From Smittia aterrima (Eukaryota; Arthropoda; Insecta; Diptera; Chironomidae), in contig CP093831.1 in the NCBI GenBank assembly GCA_033063855.1, positions 11,222,001-11,286,000 of the forward strand: DNA of 64,000 bases, written 5' to 3'. Positions 54,911 to 64,000 of the stretch are shown here, piece after piece. Within the stretch, counting starts at the first letter, position 1; each line of letters starts with the position of its first letter. The notes under the pieces are model-generated. The model ran no database searches. It was not told the DNA's origin and saw nothing but the letters and a program-made list of their open reading frames with translations. The position numbers were made by a program, and so were the translations under genes.

Positions 54911-57277
54911 TCAAGGCATCATTTTTGGCTGCTTCATCCATTTCTTCGTGTAATAACAGAACAAAGTACACAAGTAGACAAACACCATAAGGGCGCACGT
55001 GACAGCTAAAGCCAAAACAGAAACCTTTGTAGGGCATGGCTCGATGATTGTAACTGTTTTGTCTGTGGAAGTAATAAGAGTTCTGTTGCTTAATGTTCTG
55101 CATCGAGTTAAATATTCTTACCTTTTCCAAAGTCTGTGCTTGGATCGCTTCTCAGGAAGTCTCGATTGTGTTCATCTCCGAAGTCGAGAACTAAAATCTC
55201 TTGTGAAATGTTCATCTCTTCATCGCTTTCATTCGTTTCATTGTTGACTGAACGACGCTTTCTTCCCCAAGATTCCACTGAGTCTCTTCCCCATTCGCAA
55301 ACTGCTGGCTCGCATGGACCCAAGCAATATTTGACGTTACATTGGAAGATGACACCATAGCTCTCAGTGAAACGGAAAGCTTCGTAGATAGATTGCAAGG
55401 CATTGCCGTCGGGTGAGAAGCCTGGGAAGATGCTGTTGTCGACGGGGCATCTGTAACAACAAAAATCAGTTAGCAATTCAATTAATTGTTTGATTCTTCA
55501 ACTCACCCATCATCATCAATGATTTGGAATGTACTCTTGGAGTCTTTAGCCATAGCAACGCAAGATCTCGCGAAGATGCCATAAGGAGCTGAGAAAGAAA
55601 ATAATTTTAGTTTACACAGTTGCATTTAAAGTTCTTCTTAAGTCTTTTCTTACTATCTTCAGGAATTTCAATTCTGAACGTCAAACGATCTCCAATACGA
55701 ACAGTTTCAACTTCTCTGGCTCTAGCATCAAGAATACGAATGCGTGGCGGCGGAGCTTCGGGTGATGAGTTAATGTGAATCATTTCCTGATCTCGGATTG
55801 GCATCATTCCGAATGTAATGTTCTTTGAGCTCATGTCGTAAGTGCACTTGACCTTGTAGATCTTATCGGCCTTCGTCATAACGATGTTATGATGCTGCAA
55901 GACAACAGTGTTAGTGTAAACGCCGGTCACAGCTTGAGTATTGCAATCTTGTCCTCCCATCGTCAGATCAAGCCTGAAGGTGTCTGAGTTGATAACGTCG
56001 ATGTTGCATGTCTCTGATCTTCCCAAAGCATAAATTCTCCCGTTGAATGGTTTGTTCGTGCGAATCTGTACGGCGATTCTTGTGTCTTTACAATGAACTG
56101 AAACATCGTAACACGTTCCCGTTTTATCACAATTGACGTCAGTTCTCGTAAGATTATTAATTCCTGGGTCTTCAGTCGCATCGAACACGACAGGCAATGA
56201 GTTTTCCGTGGATGTGGGTGAAGTTTCTGTTAGAATACGAAAAAAAAGAAGAAGTTGTAATACGGGTTGAACGAAGAAGAAGAAATTTGTACTCACTTTC
56301 ACAAGCGTTTTCCATGTACACGCCAGTAGGTTCACCGACATCGATAAGAGGCCTTTCTACATTTAAGTAAGTCGAGGGGCCATCAGGCAAACTCTTATGA
56401 TCCAAGTGGTACAAACGGCAGTTGTATTGCTGTCCATTCGGCACACCCAAATAAAGGAATGATCGGCACAGGAATTCATTTTCGATTTCACAGGCAAGCT
56501 TACAAGCTCCTTCCGATGTTACTTGCAACTCTTTGTCAGTGTAATAATGAAGTCCAACGTATTGTGCGACTTTATCTTCTGAGACTCCAAATCGAGGCGA
56601 TTGAATGTTCCGATTGAATTTACAAGCTTGCGACGTCTTCAGACAAAGATTCTCAAAGTAATCAACGCCTTGAGCGTCGACAAGCTGAACATATTGACCG
56701 CTAGTGCGACGATCAGCATCGCTAAGCACGCACTTCATGTTATTATAATCGTATTCGACGGAGCGGCAAACGAAGTTTCTCTAAACAAAACGTTTTAGAT
56801 GGTAAGAGATGCGGAAAGATATTTAATCGAACTCACTTCATTCAAGCACGCTGATAAGCAAGCTTCCTTTGTACTTGTGTAGATCAGAGCATTGTCCAAG
56901 CCTCGAATGATCTTGTTTGGGACACGCTCGAAAGTCCACGGTCTCATGCAAATATTTTCCGAGCGAATGTTAAGCTTCACCATGTAGTACATGCTGTTTG
57001 ATCTTTGTGGCAAAGCTGACGGATTCATTGCTTGCGAATCATTCTGAAGTTGACAAAGAGTTTCTTGTTCAGGCAAAAGTGGATTCACGACGAAGCTGAA
57101 AGCTGCAGCTTGACACTCAGGCTCTTGATTACACCATCCCTGGCACTCGTAGAGAGACAAGTTCTTAACGCTATAGTAAGTCGTTCCGGTAAAATCGAAA
57201 TCTGTTAATTTCTCAAATGCAATCTTTCCTTGAGCGCAAGCGACTTGTATCAGAACCAAAACTAAAAATGTCTTCAT
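54911..57277 (-). CDS. PAN/apple plus zona pellucida transmembrane matrix protein
   Basis: Exons 57277-56837, 56780-56297, 56226-55654, 55588-55507, 55450-55122 and 55062-54911 give 686 residues. A TTTCAG acceptor directly before the ATG shows an untranslated first exon. Order: signal peptide (TFLVLVLIQVACA), at least two PAN/apple modules (residues ~20-300; CQGWCNQEPECQAAAF, then CLSACLNERNFVCRSVEYD, then CKLACEIENEFLCRSFLY), a ZP domain from about 330 (TDVNCDKTGTCYDVSVHC to KYCLGPCEPAVCEWG), a furin-type site GRKRR at 589-593, one membrane helix (VSVLALAVTCALMVFVYL) and a short basic tail. This matches insect apical-matrix proteins such as neyo, nyobe, morpheyus and trynity, which polymerise after cleavage and shape cuticle. 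The exact orthologue is not assigned. Confidence 0.92.
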
Positions 57278-60200
57278 CTGAAAGAAGAATGGAAGTTGCA
57301 ATGTCAGTTAAATTGATGTCACGAAACAAATTCAGTTAGTTGCAAGTAATCGTCACGATTTTTAAGATTTTTTTTTCAAGCCGATGAAAGAGGAAATCTT
57401 TTGATACGCTCGTTTACGATTAATACGCTGAGTGTAGCTTTCAACACAGATAAGTAGAGAGAAGCCTTTCTTTGCATTTTTCATCTGAAGTGCTGAATTG
57501 CTACATTCAGTTAGTTAACGGTGCCGGCGAACATAATCACAATTAACGAAGATCAACTGTTTTTTTAATCGCCGTCGTGATGATATCGTTGGTTGCCTTC
57601 AAGCGTCACAATCTCTTGCTTTGATACAGTTTCAGTTGATCGAACTCAACACGTCGCGACACAAACTTCGTTCAAAGTTTAAACGGTTACGCTCAGAACT
57701 AATTTCCATCATCATCTCAAGGTAATTGCTGTCTTTTGATTTTTGAGGAATGAACAGCGCGATCTCTTCGCAATTTCTACCGAAAAATTCTTAATTCAAC
57801 GGTAAAGTTGACACACTTCGGTATGTCGGCAAATCCAGGTCACGCTTTATAGTATGTTTACCATTAAAATGTACTTTTAGATTTAACATTGAATTCTCAC
57901 GTTGACCAAGCATTTGGGACATTCGAGATGGTGCTAAGCGACTTTAAGTGAAAGAAGAATGAAAAGCATTTAAAGATCGCCAAACGGTGATAGCTTCTTC
58001 GTGATGCTGTCGCTTAAATCCGAAAATCTAGCGCTCAGACACGCAATTAACTCATTGCAGTGTAACAACCAACTAATTAGAAGGATTTAGAGTTCTTAAT
58101 GATGTGAACAGTCAACGGAAGTAAGTCGAGTGGGGAAATTTATTCCGTTGAGAGAGTCGCGCTTAAAAAACTAAAAGATAATTCCGTTAGCCATTAAGCA
58201 TCTTGTATTTCGCGATGAGCTTGTTTCTCCATGTTTTGAATACAAAAGAAAGAAAATAATTCGTGTCTTCATCTTCATGTGACCTCATTAGGTGAAGTCA
58301 AATGTGAAATACTAGATGAGAGCCTCTTAATTAATCGGTTGTTTGTCACATTTGTTATTTTCGATTTCCGTTTGCTGCAGAAAAAGATTCTGCTCATCAA
58401 TAAAATTAATGAAGGTTAACTTCTCTTCTTGCCGCTATTGGGGAAGATTTCAATGTTAGGTCACATTTGTTAGGAAGTGTTGCAGACGAGTAAAGTTCTG
58501 CACATATCGAATTTAAAAGCTTTCTCTATAACATCCGATTCACGTAATTTAAGAATCGACCCCTTTATTCTCAATTCCATAGATGAGAAAGTAGGTTTGT
58601 AAACTAAAATCTTCACAGCAACTGGTTGCGATCGCAAGAAACATTTTCTGCGTCCCATTTCTACTGGAACAAATAAAAAAAATCTTGAAGCTTCTCATCT
58701 CGTTTTTGGAATCTCCCGCCTTGAGATCAAATTAGAATGCTGAGAATTTATTGCTTCATTAGAAGGTTTGATTGCTTTGTTTAACTTTTACTTCGATGCA
58801 TCATGAAACTTCCTTTCCAGTAGCTCCATGTACGTTCGAATGGAAAAACTCAAAGAAAGTTCATGTGGATCGATGCCAGAGCATAGTGAACAACATTGGA
58901 TAGCGACTACTATAAGGTCATATAACGGCGCTCAGCTTTCGAGAGGCTTCACGAGCGGTAAAAATAAAACTTTCAATTGGCTTCAATGCGTTTTGATTTG
59001 TTCGACAGACGTTCGACACTTCATATCACGATTAATGGAAATTCTTTGTCCGTGGTCCCCACAAAAACCGTCAAGATTTCCCTCTAATAGTCTAATCACA
59101 TTAATGCGCCAACTTGGAACGTGATTCAATTGAAGTTAAAGTGAAATCTTAGGAGTTGAACAGAACAAACTTTATAATGAAATCTCACGAAAACCTCAAT
59201 AGAAGAATGAGAGAAGAAAACTGTTACTTTTGGTTTTTATTACTTTACTCTGCAGCAATTGTGAGAACTGATTCTAAAAATCCACTCAAAGCAACTAACG
59301 AACAATCTTCCGACTTATAATTTAAAGGAATCATCAAGTGAAAAGCAACAAAAGATTTGATTTGCGGTTGTCTTAATCAAATTAAGCCGAAGAAACGGCA
59401 AAATATTTTTGTTTAGCAAAAAAATAAATAAATGAAAAATCAATCGACAACCAAGAAGTCGGTGACAAGAAAATTGACTTCACGATGATTTAAATTAAAA
59501 TTCTTATTCAATTAAGCTCATCGAACGTTTAGCAATCAATTATCCGCGAGAGCTAACAGTGATTTCGGTTGCGTCCCGTTGTGAATCATTTATTCTTCTC
59601 CCCAACCAAACCCAAGAGAAATACTTTAGATCGAAGATTTAGAAAGCAGAGTCATCATTACTGGTCGAAAAGCTCATCACAATGTCATGGTCGAGTAGTT
59701 TTCTATGCTCAACGCTCATCGATTATTATTATTATTATTGGAAGGAAATTTTCTTATGCATTTGCTCGCTTGCTTGTTCATTCTTTCTTCATTAGATGTT
59801 GAGCGTGGAGAGGAAAAGAAGTTGCATAGAATTAGACAAAAGTAAAACCGGTTATTCATTTTGTTAGGAGGAGGATGAGGAAGGTAACGATGCAATTGAT
59901 TTTCCGCCTATCGAGCTTTCAACGAGAACCAAATCGATTTGATACAATTAATTACATTAGTCCATAGTCGTCGACCAGAATTAGAGTTCAGGTTGAAGAT
60001 AAAATTGTTCAATGAGCTCTGCGCCTATTCTAATCCACTTATTGATCAATTGTGTGAAAATAGTAAAGCATTTCAGTTCATTGAACTACAGCTTAAATAC
60101 AGCGTGAAGATGATTGCTTTTCATATTGAATGTTTTTGTTCTTGGAGATCGCTTCGACAGTAGTTGTTTTTCTTATGATTGTGCATCGAGAAAGGTTTAA

Positions 60201-62899
60201 CAAAGATATGCATTGGAGAAATATTTTTAAGTGCCTTCTTCTCACCGGAAAACGTTTCAATGAAAGACTCTTGAGAATGAATGTATGTTAATCAGCGTTT
60301 CACGGTCGCCATCTTAAGGAATGAAGTTACTTTATGGAAAAACTTTGATCTCGATATGAAAATATTTGGATTTTCAATCGAAAGAGAATAGAAGGTAAAG
60401 ACGAAAGAAATATTTCAACAAATAAGTTTCTTTCATAGAAAAAAAAAACGTTATTTCTTCACAATCAATGAATTTCGCACGTTTCAGCAAGTTCTTTACC
60501 ATTTTCAATTATCTTTGTGAGTTTCCAATTCCTATTTTTCGTATAAAAGAACTTTACGAGATTGATGAGTGATTAAACAGCTGTCGATGTTCGTAACGGT
60601 GTGAAGAGACCAATAAAGATCAGTCAAGATGTTGAAAATATTTTTTTTCTTTCTTATCTAACCTTGGCAGGAAGTCCTATTGTTTATTTCTATCCTTAGA
60701 TTTGTTATTCCGTTTGTTGTTTTCACACGATCACTTCATTCACAGCAATAAAGTTCACAGTCTTAAGATTATCCCTTTTCTGAGACGCAAGGGATAATTT
60801 AACTAATCTCCGACAGAAAACAAAAAAGCTTTAACTCTTCTCAAGCACTTTCACGAAACTTGTTGCATCTCTCTCCAAGTATCCAAAAGCAATGACTTGG
60901 AAATCAGAACAACTCCGCTCTTTTATGCTTTCTAATGCTTTTGCTGTATTTTCTTTCTCAAAACTGTTTTGAAAAAGTCTTCATTCAGTAGAAACCACGC
61001 TGGTGTTTGTGGTAAACGCCACGTTAAAAAGAGTAACTCAAAGAAAATATTGAGAGAAAAATATTTCATTAACATGAAGATATAGTTCAACTACGCACAC
61101 CGACGAGCATAGCTCCCCAAGAATATTGCAACCACATAGGAAGATCACTTTAACTTTCTCTTTGTTCTCTCTTAGTTGAGTGTCATTGGTGTGGAGAACT
61201 AAGAATTACTTGCAGAAGTAGGATTGGGGAAAAGTTTCATTGCAGAACTTGCAATTCGAATGGAATGTTTGCTCTAACAAAAAATTTGTCTCACGACTAT
61301 TTTTTTTTAGAAAAATTTCTTTGCCGATTAAGAAATGATTTTAAGACATTTCCGCAATTTAAAGTTTTGTTCTCGACGTGGAAGATCTTCTGAATTTTTT
61401 TTTTGTGAACATTCAGGAAATAACTGATTTGCGATAATTTGCGAGAATAATAAAAATGTTGAAGATCGAACAATAAAAAATCGAAATGAATCGCAATCTG
61501 CCAATGATGTCATGAACAACCGCAAAGCTTCTTTTGTAAGTTAGCAATTTAGGTCAGAAATGTATTCAATTTATTGAAATTTTCTATTTTCCTGTGAATT
61601 TCATCTCCAACTTTGTTTTAATTTAATTCTTTAGTAGGTCGCCAAACAATTTTCTGAATATTCGCGATCCTGAAGTTCAAGGCCATTGGAAAGTTTCTTC
61701 TTTCGCATAGACGATATTCTCGTCTATAAGTATGTCAAAGCAATGATTTTCAGCTTAAACGTGCTGGACATTTCTCTGATCATGCCGTGAGTTGCAATTT
61801 TTCAAAAGTTTTCGGATAAACTTAAAACGGGAGACTTCTTAAGTCGTGCTATCAACCTTTGAGATAACTATTTGTTAATGTAGTTCAATGAACATCGTAC
61901 CGGGCTTTAAGAAAAGCACCGCTAATCCAAATTGTACTCTTTAAGCAAAGGCAAAAAATCCCAAGAAAATCTCGAAGTAATAAAATGGAAAAAGATCGGA
62001 AGACGAAATTAAAACTCGACCTCTTTATAGTTGCATCAGATCAGATTCATTATTGTGTTTGATTTAACGTTACCAAATTGTAATAGCGCAGAGAGATTCC
62101 AGAGTTAACAGTAAGAAACTGCCTTTCTAGTGAAGGAGCTCTGTGTAAGTAATCATGCTTTGTTGTCATGCATAAACTTCAAGATAATCTCTATCAAAGA
62201 GCGGAAATAATGCTACACGACATACCGCGGAGCAGTGTTGACTTCAGAAAATTCCCTAACTCATCACGCATCTGCCTCAGACATTGTTTGCAACAGTTAG
62301 AATTGCATGTTAAAGTTTCAAATCGTGTAGGCTTACGTGACAACCTTAAGTCAACTATTCACACATTCGGAAGGTAACAGAGCAAAACATAAAGATGCTT
62401 GCAAAAAAATGAGAAATGTAATATTATTAAATATCTTTGAGTGTATAAAAGCTTTTATGATATGAAAGCTTTTTGTGCGAAAGCTTTAATTTTTTTTACT
62501 TAACTTTAATTTTAGAAATTTATTTGTTAGAAAAATATTTTTTTGTGTCATTGCTAAACTTTTAAAAAGCTTTTTGTTGCAGCTTTCCATTGCATTTTTA
62601 TTCAAGCTTTTCTTCTCTACGTTTATTCGCGAGTCTTCATTCGAAGCGAGAGGTTGATTTTAATTTCACTTTTCATCACTTAAAGTTTCACTTTTCACGT
62701 TAACTTTGTTAATTAAAAGATTCTTATCTCACAAAAGATTTGAAAGTTTAGTGAAAATCCTGGATTAGTGATCAAAGTTGAATTTAATAAATTCAAAAGC
62801 AAAAGTTTGAAAAATCATTTTGTGCAATGTATTATGAAAACGAAAGTTGATGTGCCACTTGTAATTACATTACGTGAAGTTTAAAGAAAATCTTCTTCG
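57278..62899. other. 5.6-kb region without a recognisable gene
   Basis: Read in all frames. It holds only short open frames (for example 98 codons at 58828-59124) without domains, signal peptides or splice partners. The left end contains the leader and promoter of the ZP gene, whose first exon is non-coding. TATAAAA occurs on the plus strand near 60543. An ATT microsatellite of six units is at 59722-59739. It could hold enhancers for the ZP gene or for the gene at the right edge. Confidence 0.5.
62448..62612. repeat. Cluster of AAGCTT-type palindromes upstream of the right-edge gene
   Basis: Within about 165 bp the core AAGCTT recurs five times, near 62449, 62466, 62481, 62567 and 62604, with a related CAGCTTTC at 62580. 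The first lies in a 14-bp perfect palindrome, ATAAAAGCTTTTAT, which overlaps a TATAAAA sequence. Confidence 0.6.
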
Positions 62900-64000
62900 A
62901 TGGCCGAAAAAATGTGTAATACGATTAATCAAAATATTGAACCACATGCGGAAAGAAAACTGCTGAATAATTATTCAAAGCAAATCGGAACGCTTCTCAA
63001 CACTTTACAATCATCAGACAGAAATGACCTAACAAGCGCTAAGATCAACCGATACTTGTAAGTTATCATGGAATCCAACAAAAAGTTCGATTGATTTGCT
63101 AATTAAAAAAGTTCATCATCATCCTCACCGCAATTAAATTTAACAAACAAAACCAAATCTATGTTGATGAATTTATGAAAGTGGAAGTTTCAAAACCACT
63201 CAAAGTAATTTAGTTTATGACAATGAGCTTAATTGTGAGTTTTCTGTGTTTTGCTGTTGAATTGCCACTTCCGAAATTGAATTTATATTTCGATCTATTT
63301 CACTTAAAATCCAAATTATTTTTCAGCGATTCAATCTCTGGAACTAAGAATTCAAATATTTTGGATCCGGGAAAGAAAGAAATTGAACGACCACCAATTC
63401 CGACGCCAGTTTCAAACTTGATTTGCACTATCGACGATACATTGAGCGACGTTGACTTAGAAAACTTTGATCCAAACAAAGTTGAATCAAATGAAAGTCG
63501 TTTGAGTATCAAAAGCTACAATGCCGAGAAAACTGAAACAGTTTCGCTTTCAAACTTCCATAATGTGAGCGATGCTCTCCTTTACTTCAGCAATCGACTA
63601 GAATCTTACTTGAAATCCAATTCTGATGAGAAAAGCAATTCCGATGATGGCACTTTCATTAACAGAAATTGCTTGAAAGAAAACATTTCAGACTTGAAGC
63701 GGGAACTGGAAAGATATGTCGACATTATCAACGAGAAAAAAGAAAACGAGTTGAGAAAGTTTTCAGAGAATATGATGAAACAGTCAAACAGATTGCAGAT
63801 TCAGAATGCATTTTCTCGAAAGGAGAAACTAACATCAAACATCTACGAGACCCTCAAGTCGAGCCATTTCAAATACGCCATAGCAGACAACGATTCGCTT
63901 CCACACTCGTTTCGATACACTCGCGAACGAAATCTTACTCAAGGTTGTCTCGGTGATAGCAGTTACTATTCAGATTACAGTTCCATCGAATGTTACACAA
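62900..64000 (+). CDS. 5' part of an unknown coiled-coil/disordered protein, cut by the edge
   Basis: Exon 62900-63057 starts MAEKMCNTINQN and ends at a GTAAGT donor; a TTTTTCAG acceptor opens the second exon at 63327 in phase, which stays open to the window edge. About 277 residues are visible. The protein is Asn/Ser/Glu-rich. A helical Lys/Glu/Arg stretch (DLKRELERYVDIINEKKENE, then LRKFSENMMKQ) could form a coiled coil. It has no signal peptide or membrane helix, and I recognise no domain. The intron is 269 nt, longer than most in this window. The function is unknown. Confidence 0.65.

Noticed and set aside
58828..59124. Plus-strand open frame of 98 codons
   Set aside because: No family features, poor start context and no splice sites joining it to other coding sequence.
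60540..60660. TATAAAA followed by a short frame starting MLKIFFFFLI that looks like a signal peptide
   Set aside because: The frame stops after ten codons and no acceptor restores a longer protein; at best a decayed secreted-protein gene.

Overview
The window is nuclear DNA from an animal, almost certainly an insect and most probably a lower (nematoceran) fly. The sequence is AT-rich, most introns are 55-75 nt with GT..AG ends, genes are dense on both strands, and the gene complement is insect-like: a PAN plus ZP cuticle protein, a ten-cysteine Ly6 protein, a Flower gene with two alternative tails, and dynamin with the fly-type C-termini. I cannot fix the genus. Gene models below were spliced by eye; each complete one is in frame with its listed exons.

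Left part (1-23 kb). A partial unknown gene leaves the left edge. A class XV unconventional myosin (minus) follows. Its last visible exon lies inside the first FERM domain, so the usual SH3-MyTH4-FERM end is missing from view. The small spliceosomal gene SmD3 (plus) sits upstream of the myosin. A 19-exon homologue of p140Cap/Sickle tail (minus, 11.5-22.5 kb) carries in one intron a complete secreted pentraxin/laminin-G-like gene on the opposite strand.

Middle (23-39 kb). A long disordered protein of unknown role is followed by the GPI mannosyltransferase PIG-B and a seven-exon Ly6/Quiver-type GPI-anchored protein. Then comes the centromere protein CENP-C, with a 174-bp tandem repeat inside its coding sequence. 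Nicalin (minus) and cap-binding protein CBP20 (plus) share a 149-bp head-to-head promoter region.

Synaptic block (39.5-51.8 kb). Rop/Munc18 (vesicle fusion), shibire/dynamin (vesicle fission) and flower (vesicle-associated channel linking exo- and endocytosis) are contiguous. Each has alternative coding exons: a mutually exclusive 104-nt pair in Rop, two terminal exons and a 27-nt microexon in dynamin, and two terminal exons in flower. A strong hairpin lies in the intron between the two dynamin terminal exons.

Right part (52-64 kb). A secreted Spherulin-4 (GH135-type) protein, a family best known from fungi, slime moulds and bacteria, faces a secreted Reeler-domain defence-type protein tail to tail. 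A 58-bp segment of their shared 3' region recurs about 970 bp away, which suggests past duplication. A PAN-PAN-ZP transmembrane matrix protein follows, then 5.6 kb without a recognisable gene, and a partial unknown gene at the right edge.

The items most worth follow-up are the Spherulin-4/Reeler locus (possible horizontal acquisition), the synaptic-vesicle cluster with its alternative exons, and the intronic hairpin. No transposon, rRNA, tRNA or CRISPR was recognised.
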